Of a DNA stretch of 64,000 nucleotides, positions 53,206 to 64,000 are shown one piece after another (position 1 is the stretch's first letter; the number at the start of each line of letters is the position of its first letter). A program made the position numbers and the translations under genes. The notes under the pieces are model-generated. The model was not told the DNA's origin, ran no database searches, and was given only the letters and a program-made list of their open reading frames with translations. The DNA is from Merluccius polli. Its lineage: Eukaryota; Chordata; Actinopteri; Gadiformes; Merlucciidae. The stretch is from assembly GCA_030340625.1 (NCBI GenBank), contig JAOPHQ010005139.1, positions 146,001 through 210,000 of the forward strand, in the 5' to 3' direction.

Positions 53206-53320
53206 TCAATTTTAATTGCTTTATTGGCATGACAGAACATTTTTGTACGTCACAGTCAAGTTGCCAAAGTAAAATTCCCTATGGGAAAATGAATGGGGTT
53301 TAGTATTTGTCTCTGTTGCA
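53203..53320 (+). repeat. Dispersed repeat fragment
   Basis: gaattcaattttaattgctt then tattggcatgacagaacatt is a stretch I recognise as recurrent in fish genomes, probably a retroelement 3' end. Family and extent uncertain. Confidence 0.35.
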
Positions 53321-53534
53321 GTGATTAGATAGATAGATACGGACGGACAGACAGACAGACAGACAGATAGATAAATGTCTCTCTCTCTCTCTCGCTACAT
53401 TTAAATACACATATCATTCATGTCATAACATTGCCGGGTTAGGGGTTTGATTCCCACTGGGACAGCCCTTGCTAAAAATGTACACACATATAATTTAAAA
53501 GCACATCCGCTGCTACCATTAGTGTGGACGCGTT

Positions 53535-54950
53535 GGTATTATGTGCTAGTAGACTCAGACATTAGTAGCTATGTGTGAGTAGACTCAGACGTTAGTAGCT
53601 ATGTGTGAGTAGACTCAGACATTAGTAGCTATGTGTGAGTAGACTCAGACGTTAGTAGCTATGTGTGAGTAGACTCAGACGTTAGTAGCTGTGTGTGAGT
53701 AGACTCAGACGTTAGTAGCTATGTGCGAGTAGACTCAGACGTTAGTAGCTATGTGCTAGTAGACTCAGACGTTAGTAGCTATGTGCTAGTAGACTCAGAC
53801 GTTAGTAGCTATGTGCTAGTAGACTCAGACGTTAGTAGCTATGTGTGAGTAGACTCAGACGTTAGTAGCTATGTGCTAGTAGACTCAGACGTTAGTAGCT
53901 GTGTGAGTAGACTCAGACGTTAGTAGCTGTGTGAGTAGACTCAGACGTTAGTAGCTATGTGCTAGTAGACTCAGACGTTAGTAGCTATGTGTGAGTAGAC
54001 TCAGACGTTAGTAGCTATGTGCGAGTAGACTCAGACGTTAGTAGCTATGTGCTAGTAGACTCAGACGTTAGTAGCTATGTGCTAGTAGACTCAGACGTTA
54101 GTAGCTATGTGCTAGTAGACTCAGACGTTAGTAACTATGTGCTAGTAGACTCAGACGTTAGTAGCTATGTGTGAGTAGACTCAGACGTTAGTAGCTGTGT
54201 GAGTAGACTCAGACGTTAGTAGCTATGTGCTAGTAGACTCAGACGTTAGTAACTATGTGCTAGTAGACTCAGACGTTAGTAGCTATGTGTGAGTAGACTC
54301 AGACGTTAGTAGCTGTGTGAGTAGACTCAGACGTTAGTAGCTATGTGCTAGTAGACTCAGACGTTAGTAGCTATGTGTGAGTAGACTCAGACGTTAGTAG
54401 CTATGTGCTAGTAGACTCAGACGTTAGTAGCTATGTGCTAGTAGACTCAGACGTTAGTAGCTATGTGTGAGTAGACTCAGACGTTAGTAGCTGTGTGAGT
54501 AGACTCAGACGTTAGTAGCTATGTGCTAGTAGACTCAGACGTTAGTAGCTATGTGCTAGTAGACTCAGACGTTAGTAACTATGTGCTAGTAGACTCAGAC
54601 GTTAGTAGCTATGTGTGAGTAGACTCAGACGTTAGTAGCTGTGTGAGTAGACTCAGACGTTAGTAGCTATGTGCTAGTAGACTCAGACGTTAGTAGCTAT
54701 GTGTGAGTAGACTCAGACGTTAGTAGCTGTGTGAGTAGACTCAGACGTTAGTAGCTATGTGCTAGTAGACTCAGACGTTAGTAACTATGTGCTAGTAGAC
54801 TCAGACGTTAGTAGCTATGTGTGAGTAGACTCAGACGTTAGTAGCTGTGTGAGTAGACTCAGACGTTAGTAGCTATGTGCTAGTAGACTCAGACGTTAGT
54901 AACTATGTGCTAGTAGACTCAGACGTTAGTAGCTATGTGTGAGTAGACCG
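53535..54950. repeat. Minisatellite, 30-bp unit (28-bp variant)
   Basis: About 47 copies of gtagactcagacgttagtag plus ctatgtgcta or ctatgtgtga, with a 28-bp variant ctgtgtga. Variants recur in a repeating order, implying block duplication. tgagtagactca inside the unit is a near-palindrome. Confidence 0.97.
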
Positions 54951-55147
54951 TCGTTGTGTGGCCTTCAAAACTAAATTGCAGACACGCCGCTTCCATTGTC
55001 AGTTCAATAAAGCGCCGCTGAAGGCGTTCTGTGTCTCCTGGTGTATTTATTTTGATCCTACACATGATGAGTCTACATGTGTTTCTTTTATGTGTCCAGA
55101 ATATCAATACGTCCTTCAAATGGGTCGAGGAACTCTACCGCCAAGGT
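54951..55147 (+). other. Unidentified fragment, possibly retroelement-derived
   Basis: Directly after the 30-bp array. An AATAAA sits before gcgccgctgaaggcg, a perfect-looking short hairpin, then gtgtctcctggtgtattt, reminiscent of an LTR R/U5 boundary. A 63-codon frame without recognisable domain crosses it. I cannot identify it. Confidence 0.25.
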
Positions 55148-55149
55148 AA

Positions 55150-56040
55150 CCGTCCGTGCTCCATCAACACTTTGTGAAGCTAATAAACACTGACGTGGCA
55201 GATACTTTGATCATCACCATTATTTATTCATGTGATTCGTATTGAGGGTTTTTTTTGTTTAAAATGCGTGTGATTTCTAGAAAGGTCAGCGTTTCCCTGC
55301 TAGAAAAAAGAATGTTCCACCCTCCTAACCCCACCCAATTTGTGATTTCAGGCTTATGATTTCAATTACCATTACTTTTATTTATTATTTATTTTCAAAT
55401 ATAATTGAGTTGTATAAGTTGGACCGATATAAACCTAACCTAACCTAACTCCACCCCTAACTAAACGCTCCTAACCCCACCCTCCGAAACCCCATCCTCC
55501 TAACTCCACCCTCAAAACCTTACCCCCTAAATTTAAGTAAGCAGTTAGCAGTTTTTTAACCTTCTTCTAAATTATGCCTGCCAAGTGTGGCATCTAGTGC
55601 CACACTTTGATTTGGGGTTGCTTTATCAATTTGATATACCTGTATTTCTTTTGTCTTTTTCATAGGTCTCTACATGATGCATGTGCATGTTTTCGTGTTT
55701 TTTTCACTGAAATGTACTGACCTGTTTTTGTTAGTTGCAAAAAAAAAATGTTGTTATATATGTTACATATTAGCAACTGCAAAAACATCTTCTTTCACTT
55801 TTTCTTTCACAAATCACTTTTCAAGGAAATTATACTACTAATACTGGTCAGTGTGAAGCTTGAACCCAGAACCTTCTGTCATGGGACCTGCCCAAGGAGC
55901 CTCTCCTCTCTTCTAGTGACACCTCTTTGTCCTCTTCCGTGGCCAACTCATCTGTAGGGGATTTATTGTCTTAAATAGAAAATAATAATTAGGTACACTT
56001 ACATATTAAGTGTGTTTAAATATTAAATATAAATATTAAA
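55150..56040. other. Gene-free AT-rich stretch
   Basis: Contains a short cctaacctaactccaccc repeat (about 55434-55530). No supported gene or element. Confidence 0.5.
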
Positions 56041-56046
56041 TAAATA

Positions 56047-56048
<2 letters not shown>

Positions 56049-56122
<74 letters not shown>
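56049..56122. repeat. (TA)n microsatellite
   Basis: About 37 TA units, followed by tatggtctatgctgt duplications to about 56200. Confidence 0.95.
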
Positions 56123-56124
<2 letters not shown>

Positions 56125-57076
56125 TCTATGGTCTATACTGTTTGTATGGTGTATTACGTGTATATGTATATATGGTCTATGCTGTGTGTATGGTGTATTA
56201 TAGGCCTATGTAAATGTATATTTTGTATTTGCTCTACTGTATGTATTCTTTAGTGTGTAAGTCACAGGACTACTGTTGCTACTGGATGTACTTTCCTGTC
56301 TCCAGTCTAAGGAATATAAATAAAGAAGTTGTCTTAATGAGTGGAAGAGTGTTCAGTTTTAATGACATTATAACACAGTGTTGGCCGCCATGCATTCCAC
56401 CTGACCACTAACCTAAAGTGACTTGCGACAGAGCAAGCGTGCCTAATTAAATTATATATATTTCTTAAATATTTAATTGGATTAGTCGTTTGGCTGTAAT
56501 CCAATCAGTGGGTCACATGACCTGGGTGTTGCCATGTGTGGGCTGTGGGGGGAGGGATCAGCGGTTGGGGGTCAGGGGTCAATAGACATTAGTGTGGGTA
56601 GCTTCTCACTACATCCTCCTGTAGTTTCCAGTAAATATATTTTGTAGTTTCTAGTCAATTCTTTTAGTAGTTTTCTAATAAATATATTTTGCAGTTTCTA
56701 GTCAATATTTGTAGTAGTTTTTAGCAAATATATAATGTAGTTTCTAAGAAATATATTATGTATGGGCTTTGTGTCTTATTGGATAGGAGAGTGGGCTGTA
56801 AAAGAGAGGGAACAACATGTAGCATAGGAACGGTTGCTAGGAGGTGTAGCAGGTACATGGTAGTCGCTAGGTGTAGCAGCTGCACGGTGGTCACTAGGAG
56901 GTGTAGAAACTACATGGTAGTCGCTAGGTGTAGCAGCTACACGTGGTTGCTAGGAGGTATAGCAGCTACACGGTGGCTGCTAGGTGTAGCAGCTACACGG
57001 TGGTTGCTAGGTGTAGCAGCTACACGGTGGTCACTAGGAGGTGTAGCAGCTACATGGTAGTCGCTAGGTGTAGCAG

Positions 57077-57543
57077 CCATAGACATATATACATAGACGC
57101 CTCATAGACTGACGCTGCCCGTTAGAGCTGACGTAGCAGCGCGGCCGCCATCTTGGAAGGGGCCCCAGTGTGCCCCCAGTGCATTCATTTCTATGGAGGA
57201 AGGTGTATCCCCGACTACAATAATAAGCATAACTCCCCGAATTTTTACCGGATTTTCACACGGTTTGGTTTGTTACAAATGGCAGAGATTTATTTATGAT
57301 ACAGGACGAATTATTATTTTTTTTTTTTTAAATAATAAGAATTATTGTTCAATCTTATTTGTTAAAGGTAATCCCACGCGATCTGGTGTCAATACTGCAC
57401 CGTAAGCTGCACAACATACTGGCATAGCTTGCTCTCCCGTTGACTCCTATGCTAGACTAGAGTGAGGACTCCCTACCAATATGGCGGCGACGCTGGGTTA
57501 CGTTCCATCACGTCATGAGGCGTCTACGTATATATGTCTATGG
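57077..57543. mobile_element. MITE with 29-nt inverted ends and TAGCAG duplication
   Basis: Left ccatagacatatatacatag...gcctcat and right atgaggcgtctacgtatata...ctatgg are inverted repeats with one or two differences. tagcag flanks both sides (57071-57076 and 57544-57549), though it is also part of the host unit. The interior has ggccgccatcttgg near the left end and atatggcggcg near the right end, an inverted pair of YY1-like motifs. No ORF. Confidence 0.75.
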
Positions 57544-57605
57544 TAGCAGCTACATGGTATGGACGTTGCTAGCAATTGAAATAATCCGGGGCTGTAGCCC
57601 AGACC

Positions 57606-57830
57606 AGGGTTGGACTGGGAACCAAATTCGGCCCTAGCAATTTTCTCTGACGGGGGGGGGGGGATCGTAACACACCCTGGACCAACGACCGACGCGGGGT
57701 GGGGGGGTGGGGGGGGTGCGTGATCGTAACACACCCCGGACCGACGACCGACGTGTGGGGGGGTTATTTTTTATTGCACGGCACAGAGATCCGGGGCTAT
57801 AGCCCCGAATGCCCAGGTCTAACAACGTCC
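57606..57830. repeat. hAT-like terminus with GC-rich unit related to 25.4 kb
   Basis: cagggttggactgggaacca at 57606 looks like a fish hAT end. Two units gatcgtaacacaccctggac plus caacgaccgacg and a G-run (57663-57760) match the 25397-25566 array in plan. gatccggggctatagccccg near 57790 is a partial inverse of aatccggggctgtagcc near 57582. Confidence 0.5.
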
Positions 57831-58189
57831 ATGCTCATGACCACAAGGTGAGAAGTGGTGCTGAGCCAAGAGGAACATTGTTGAAGCATTCATCTCATTC
57901 TGATTCATCACTCACCGCATGGAGGTGGACCTCAGGACTGTGTCCTCCTTCAGTCAAGCTCAGGTCTCTCTCTTATCTCCCTCTGTCTCCCTCTGCGTGT
58001 CTCGGTGGGGTGTGTGGTAAGTGTCCTAGACCTGGCTGAGCAGCAGGGGGTCAAGATCCACAATAAACATTTTGATAAAAATACAGAATACATCTAATAT
58101 ACGCATGCCTTGTCTTATATTATATTTCATGAGAATGTATTGATTGAGAAAGGTTTTTGATATTGTTAACGTTGTTACCGTTGTTAACG

Positions 58190-58545
58190 TTATTTGCGCA
58201 AATTGCGTAACTTACGTAAATTGCGTAAATAACTTACGTAATTTACGTAAATTGTGTAACTTACGCAAATTACGTAAATTACGTAAGTTATTTACGTAAG
58301 TTACGTAAGTTACGCAATTTGCGTAACTTAGCAAATTACGTAAGTAATTTACGTAAGTTACGTAATTTGCATAAGTTACACAATTTACGTAAATTACGTA
58401 AGTTATTTACGTAATTTACGTAAGTTACGCAATTTGCGTAATTTACACAATTTACGTAAATTACGCAAATTACGTAAATTACGCAAATTACGTAATTTGC
58501 GTAAGTTACGTAATTTACGTAACTTACGCAAATTACGTAAGTTAT
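58190..58545. repeat. Array of acgtaa/ttacgt palindromes
   Basis: About 350 nt composed almost only of ttacgtaa, acgtaaatt, gcgtaa and ttgcgcaa words in both orientations. TTACGTAA itself is a perfect 8-bp palindrome. It runs directly into a (GT)n tract (58546-58587). Confidence 0.9.
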
Positions 58546-58591
<46 letters not shown>

Positions 58592-58624
58592 ATAAAGTTA
58601 TTTTTCAATAGACATTTTTTGTTT

Positions 58625-58706
58625 TTGTGTGAAAAAAGGGTGGGTGGTGGCAGTGGGGCTCATTGGGTGTTCAGCACCCCTAAAGCTCTGACCCTAGAAT
58701 CGCCCC
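58625..58706 (-). mobile_element. hAT-like terminus
   Basis: Read inverted it starts CAGGGGCGATTCTAGGGTCA, then gagctttaggggtgctgaac, a common fish hAT end. It abuts a resumed unit of the host minisatellite (gtggttactaggaggtgtag). The other end may be near 57561-57606. Confidence 0.45.
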
Positions 58707-59214
58707 TGGTGGTTACTAGGAGGTGTAGAAACTATATGGTAGTCGCTAGGTGTAGCAGCTACACGGTGGTCACTAGATTTAGCAGTTATATGGTGGTCAC
58801 TACGAGGTGTAGCAGCTACACGGTGGTCGCTAGGAGGTGTAGCAGCTAAATTGTGGTCACTAAGTGTAGCAGGTACACGTGGTTGCTAGGAAGTGTAGTA
58901 GCTACATGGTGGCCAGGAGGTGTAACAGCTACATGGTGGTCGCTAGGTGTAGAAGCTACATGTGGTCACTAGGAGGTGTAGCAGCTACATGGTGGTGGCT
59001 AGGGTTTGCAGCTACATGTGGTCACTAGGAGGTGTAGCAGCTACATGGTGGTGGCTAGGAGTTGCAGCTACATGGTGGTGGCTAGGAGTTGCAGCTACAT
59101 GGTGGTCACTAGGAAGTGTAGCGCCGGCATATTAGTGGGTTGAGTTACCGAGTCGAACCTTCCAACCTGTTTTTCACCACCAATAAATAAATAAAACCTA
59201 CTAACCTGGAGGTC

Positions 59215-60199
59215 TGGTTCCTGTAGCTCCTCTACACTCCAGATGTTTTATAGAAACGCTGCTCTCTGTCCAGATGTTTTATAGAAACTCTCCACTCTGT
59301 CCAGATGTTTTATAGAAACTCTCCACTCTGTCCAGATGTTTTATGGAAACTCTCCACTCCGTCCAGATGTTTTATAGAAACCCTCCACTCTGTCCAGATG
59401 TTTTATAGAAACCCTCCACACTGTCCAGATGTTTTACAGAAACCATCCACTCTGTCCAGATGTTTTATAGAAACTCTCCACTCTGTCCAGATGTTTTATA
59501 GAAACCCTCCACTCTGTCCAGATGTTTTATAGAAACCCTCCACTCTGTCCAGATGTTTTATAGAAACCCTCCACTCTGTCCAGATGTTTTATAGAAACTC
59601 TCCACTCTGTCCAGATGTTTTATAGAAACCCTCCACTCTGCCAGATGTTTTATAGAAACCCTCCACACTGTCCAGATGTTTTATAGAAACCCTCCACTCT
59701 GTCCAGATGTTTTATAGAAACCCTCCACTCTGTCCAGATATTTTATAGAAACCCTCCACTCTGTCCAGATGTTTTATAGAAACCCTCCACACTGTCCAGA
59801 TGTTTTATAGAAACCCTCCACACTGTCCAGATGTTTTATAGAAACCCTCCACACTGTCCAGATGTTTTATAGAAACCCTCCACTCTGTCCAGATGTTTTA
59901 TAGAAACCCTCCACACTGTCCAGATGTTTTATAGAAACCCTCCACACTGTCCAGATGTTTTATAGAAACCCTCCACACTGTCCAGATGTTTTATAGAAAC
60001 CCTCCACTCTGTCCAGATGTTTTATAGAAACCCTCCACTCTGTCCAGATGTTTTATAGAAACCCTCCACACTGTCCAGATGTTTTATAGAAACCCTCCAC
60101 ACTGTCCAGATGTTTTATAGAAACCCTCCACACTGTCCAGATGTTTTATAGAAACCCTCCACTCTGTCCAGATGTTTTATAGAAACTCTCCACTCTACA
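59215..60199. repeat. Minisatellite, 31-bp unit gtccagatgttttatagaaa
   Basis: About 31 copies with ccctccactctg or ccctccacactg endings; an early ctctccactctg variant recurs at both edges. The single left-hand lead-in ctactaacct...gttcctgtagctcctctac resembles zfr intron 19 at 27472-27512. Confidence 0.95.
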
Positions 60200-60285
60200 A
60201 AAAACTTGGTCGTGCAGCACTTGGATTTTTTTGTTGCTGTACTAATTGATGCTTTGATTGTTCTCAGCCTCATGTGTACTTTGGA

Positions 60286-63175
60286 TGAAAGCATAGTCTG
60301 CCAAATGACTGGACGAGATATAGCGTAGTCTGCTAAATGACTAGACTGGATGTAGCGTAGTCTGCTAAATGACTAGACTAGATGTCACATAGTCTGCCAA
60401 ATGACTGGACTAGATGTCACATAGTCTGCCAAATGACAAGACTAGATGTAGCGTAGTCTGCTAAATGACTAGACTAGATGTCACATAGTCTGCCAAATGA
60501 CAAGACTAGATGTAGCGTAGTCTGCTAAATGACTAGACTAGATGTCACATAGTCTGCCAAATGACTGGACTAGATGTCACATAGTCTGCTAAATGACAAG
60601 ACTAGATGTCACATAGTCTGCCAAATGACTGGACTAGATGTCACATAGTCTGCTAAATGACAAGACTAGATGTCACATAGTCTGCCAAATGACTGGACTA
60701 GATGTCACATAGTCTGCTAAATGACAAGACTAGATGTAGCGTAGTCTGCTAAATGACAAGACTAGATGTCACATAGTCTGCTAAATGACTAGACTAGATG
60801 TCACATAGTCTGCCAAATGACTGGACTAGATGTCACATAGTCTGCTAAATGACTAGACTAGATGTCACATAGTCTGCCAAATGACTGGACTAGATGTCAC
60901 ATAGTCTGCTAAATGACAAGACTAGATGTCACATAGTCTGCTAAATGACAAGACTAGATGTAGCGTAGTCTGCTAAATGACAAGACTAGATGTCACATAG
61001 TCTGCTAAATGACTAAACTAGAGCATAGTCTGCTAAATGACTAGACTATAGCATAATCTGCTAAATGACAAGACTAGATGTAGCATAGTCTGCTAAATGA
61101 CTAGACTAGCTGTAGCCAGTCTGCTAAGTGACTAGAATAGATGTCATGTAGTCTCTTAAATGACTAATCTAGATGTAGCATAGTCTGCTAAATGACTAGA
61201 CTAGATAAAGCGTAGTCTGCTAAATGACTAGACTAGATGTAGCACAGTCTGCTAAATGACTAGACTAGATGTAGCTAGTCTGCTAAATGACTAGACGAGA
61301 TATAGCGTAGTCTGCTAAATGACTAGACTGGATGTAGCACAGTCTGCTAAATGACTAGACTAGATGTAGCGTAGTCTGCTAAATGACAAGACTAGATGTA
61401 GCGTAGTCTGCTAAATGACTAGACTAGATGTCACATAGTCTGCCAAATGACAAGACTAGATGTAGCGTAGTCTGCTAAATGACTAGACTAGATGTCACAT
61501 AGTCTGCCAAATGACTGGACTAGATGTCACATAGTCTGCCAAATGACAAGACTAGATGTAGCGTAGTCTGCTAAATGACTAGACTAGATGTCACATAGTC
61601 TGCCAAATGACAAGACTAGATGTAGCGTAGTCTGCTAAATGACTAGACTAGATGTCACATAGTCTGCCAAATGACAAGACTAGATGTAGCGTAGTCTGCT
61701 AAATGACTAGACTAGATGTAGCGTAGTCTGCTAAATGACAAGACTAGATGTAGCGTAGTCTGCTAAATGACAAGACTAGATGTAGCGTAGTCTGCTAAAT
61801 GACTAGACTAGATGTCACATAGTCTGCCAAATGACAAGACTAGATGTAGCGTAGTCTGCTAAATGACTAGACTAGATGTCACATAGTCTGCCAAATGACT
61901 GGACTAGATGTCACATAGTCTGCTAAATGACAAGACTAGATGTCACATAGTCTGCCAAATGACTGGACTAGATGTCACATAGTCTGCTAAATGACAAGAC
62001 TAGATGTAGCGTAGTCTGCTAAATGACAAGACTAGATGTCACATAGTCTGCTAAATGACTAGACTAGATGTCACATAGTCTGCCAAATGACTGGACTAGA
62101 TGTCACATAGTCTGCTAAATGACTAGACTAGATGTCACATAGTCTGCCAAATGACTGGACTAGATGTCACATAGTCTGCTAAATGACAAGACTAGATGTC
62201 ACATAGTCTGCTAAATGACAAGACTAGATGTAGCGTAGTCTGCTAAATGACAAGACTAGATGTCACATAGTCTGCTAAATGACTAAACTAGAGCATAGTC
62301 TGCTAAATGACTAGACTATAGCATAATCTGCTAAATGACAAGACTAGATGTAGCATAGTCTGCTAAATGACTAGACTAGCTGTAGCCAGTCTGCTAAGTG
62401 ACTAGAATAGATGTCATGTAGTCTCTTAAATGACTAATCTAGATGTAGCATAGTCTGCTAAATGACTAGACTAGATGTAGCACAGTCTGCTAAATGACTA
62501 GACTAGATGTAGCTAGTCTGCTAAATGACTAGACGAGATATAGCGTAGTCTGCTAAATGACTAGACTGGATGTAGCACAGTCTGCTAAATGACTAGACTA
62601 GATATAGCGTAGTCTGCTAAATGACTAGACTAGATGTAGCTAGTCTGCTAAATGACTAGACTGGATGTAGCGTAGTCTGCTAAATGACTAGACTAGATAT
62701 AGCGTAGTCTGCTAAATGACTAGACTAGATGTATCATAGTCTGCTAAATGACTAGACTGGATGTATCATAGTCTGCTAAATGACTAGACTAGATGTATCA
62801 TAGTCTGCTAAATGACTAGACTGGATGTAGCGTATTCTGCTAAATGACTAGACTAGATGTAGCATAGTCTGCTAAATGACTAGACTAGATGTAGCATAGT
62901 CTGCTAAATGACTAGACTAGATGTATCATAGTCTGCTAAATGACTAGACTGGATGTAGCGTATTCTGCTAAATGACTAGACTAGATGTAGCATAGTCTGC
63001 TAAATGACTAGACTAGATGTAGCGTAGTCTGCTAAATGACTAGACTAGATGTAGCATAGTCTGCTAAATGACTAGACTAGATGTATCATAGTCTGCTAAA
63101 TGACTAGACTGGATGTAGTGTAGTCTGCTAAATGACTAGACTATAGCGTAATTTGCAAAATTACAAGACTAGCTA
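60286..63175. repeat. Minisatellite, about 32-bp unit tagtctgctaaatgactaga
   Basis: About 90 copies of tagtctgctaaatgactaga plus ctagatgtagcg, with ccaaatgactgg, acaagac and gatgtcaca variants. A large block is repeated with a period of about 1270 nt (for example the rare gagcatagtctgc...tatagcataatc segment at 61021 and again at 62291). Confidence 0.97.
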
Positions 63176-63195
63176 GACTAGCTTCTAGCAGAGGA

Positions 63196-63247
63196 GGGTT
63201 AGGGTCAGGGTCCGGGTCAGGGTTAGGGTTAGGGTTAGGGTCAGGGT
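63196..63247 (+). repeat. Short interstitial telomere-like repeat
   Basis: Imperfect (TTAGGG)n with ggtcagggtccgg variants, about 50 nt, directly after the end of the 32-bp array. Confidence 0.75.
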
Positions 63248-63249
63248 TT

Positions 63250-63775
63250 GGATTAGAGGATAAGGTTCTCCAGTGGTACCGGGGTTAGTCTGGTCCAGCT
63301 CTCCACCCCCTCCTACTAGAGTGATGTTGGTCTTGTTTTATAGGAGTGCTATATTGATTACACCACTGCCTGTCAGTGGTGCATAAAATGAACACGGTGT
63401 TATAGGCTCATGGATTTGTGTCCACGGCAGACAAGATAACCCATTACTGGAGGAACGTTCCTCATTTGTTTGGGTTTATTCTGACGTCCAAAGCAACACT
63501 GGACAACAGCCCATAATAACTCTATTACCTGCAGGTCCCATCGATAGCCACTAATCCTGGCTGCTGCTAATTACCTGGAGCTTCTCAGGCGTCATTAACA
63601 AATCTTTAACCATTTTACTGACTTAATGCTGCACACAAACATCATTAGTTAAATTGCTACCATTTGCAGAATGTGGTTCTGTTGTCTAGAGTAAACACAA
63701 ATGTCATTAGTGTGTTTCAGTGTTTGTGTGTTAATAGTGAAGGCAGAACTCATACACTACCAATCATCGCCCAAA
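63250..63775. other. Gene-free stretch near the window end
   Basis: Unique-looking sequence with no supported frame or element. Confidence 0.5.
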
Positions 63776-63917
63776 AATGACTCAATCACACAAAAATACA
63801 CCGACACACAAATACACCGACACACAAACACACTGACACACAAATACACAGACACACAAACACACTGACACACAAATACACCGACACACAAACACACTGA
63901 CACACACACACACACAG
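63776..63917. repeat. (CACAAA-rich) microsatellite
   Basis: Units of cacacaaatacaccga and cacacaaacacactga in alternation. A minus-strand Val/Cys-rich frame here is an artefact. Confidence 0.85.
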
Positions 63918-64000
63918 TTAACCTTGCAGAAGAGAAGCAATGAGGCGACAACATAGCAGTGAAGTTACAGTAAAAGCAAGATTTTATTTCTAAATATGCT

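Larger units (their letters stand above)
56815..59130. repeat. Interrupted minisatellite, about 30-bp unit gtgtagcagctacatggt
   Basis: Units of gtgtagcagctacatggtgg plus tcactaggag at 56815-57076, 57544-57560 and 58707-59130. The MITE at 57077-57543 and a block at about 57561-58706 interrupt the array, so the array is older than both insertions. Confidence 0.85.

Noticed and set aside
54958..55149. 63-codon frame after the 30-bp array as a gene
   Set aside because: No recognisable domain; the AATAAA and hairpin suggest a retroelement fragment, but evidence is too weak for a call beyond 'unidentified'.
53535..63175. CRISPR-like arrays (regular about 30-bp repeats)
   Set aside because: The units are head-to-tail with no unique spacers, the host is a vertebrate and no cas genes occur; these are minisatellites.

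Overview
This is eukaryotic, almost certainly teleost, genomic DNA. It carries three intron-rich protein genes, all on the + strand, in the order zfr, mtmr12, golph3. As I recall it, this is also the order and relative orientation on human chromosome 5p13. Teleost-type DNA transposons, a Ty3/gypsy relic and a very high load of micro- and minisatellites surround them. The tandem-repeat density, including (TG)n tracts over 100 nt inside small introns, recalls gadiform (cod-like) genomes. That species guess is inference only.

Layout. 1-8750 is a repeat-rich flank: a TTAA-flanked foldback element, hAT remnants with a BED-finger fragment, an inverted-repeat element at 2.8-4.0 kb, minisatellites, a broken Ty3/gypsy element (LTR, tRNA-Leu-type primer site, RT and RNase H fragments) and nested inverted-repeat elements at 6.8-8.4 kb. 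8942-28180 holds zfr, 20 coding exons, about 1060 aa. Its intron 18 contains a hAT remnant that was itself hit by a Tc1/mariner element with an intact 346-aa DD36E transposase. 29423-40683 holds mtmr12, 16 coding exons, about 741 aa, a catalytically dead myotubularin. An exact 501-bp tandem duplication (42655-43656) abuts the golph3 promoter. 43905-50132 holds golph3, 4 coding exons, about 294 aa. 51.4-64 kb has no gene I can support and is mostly tandem arrays.

The three genes are not an operon. ZFR is an RNA-binding splicing and RNA-transport factor, MTMR12 is an adaptor for active myotubularin phosphoinositide phosphatases, and GOLPH3 reads PI4P at the Golgi. Each has its own CpG-rich 5' region and its own poly(A) signals. 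I reconstructed the exon models by hand from homology, reading phase and GT/AG sites. All phases close without internal stops.

The most notable signals are long (UG)n tracts directly at three splice acceptors, tandem arrays whose units mimic splice acceptors, a potentially active DD36E transposon, a dense TTACGTAA palindrome array at 58.2 kb, and terminal arrays that look like expansions of two segments of one dispersed element also present once in zfr intron 19. No CRISPR, tRNA, rRNA or clear ncRNA gene was seen.
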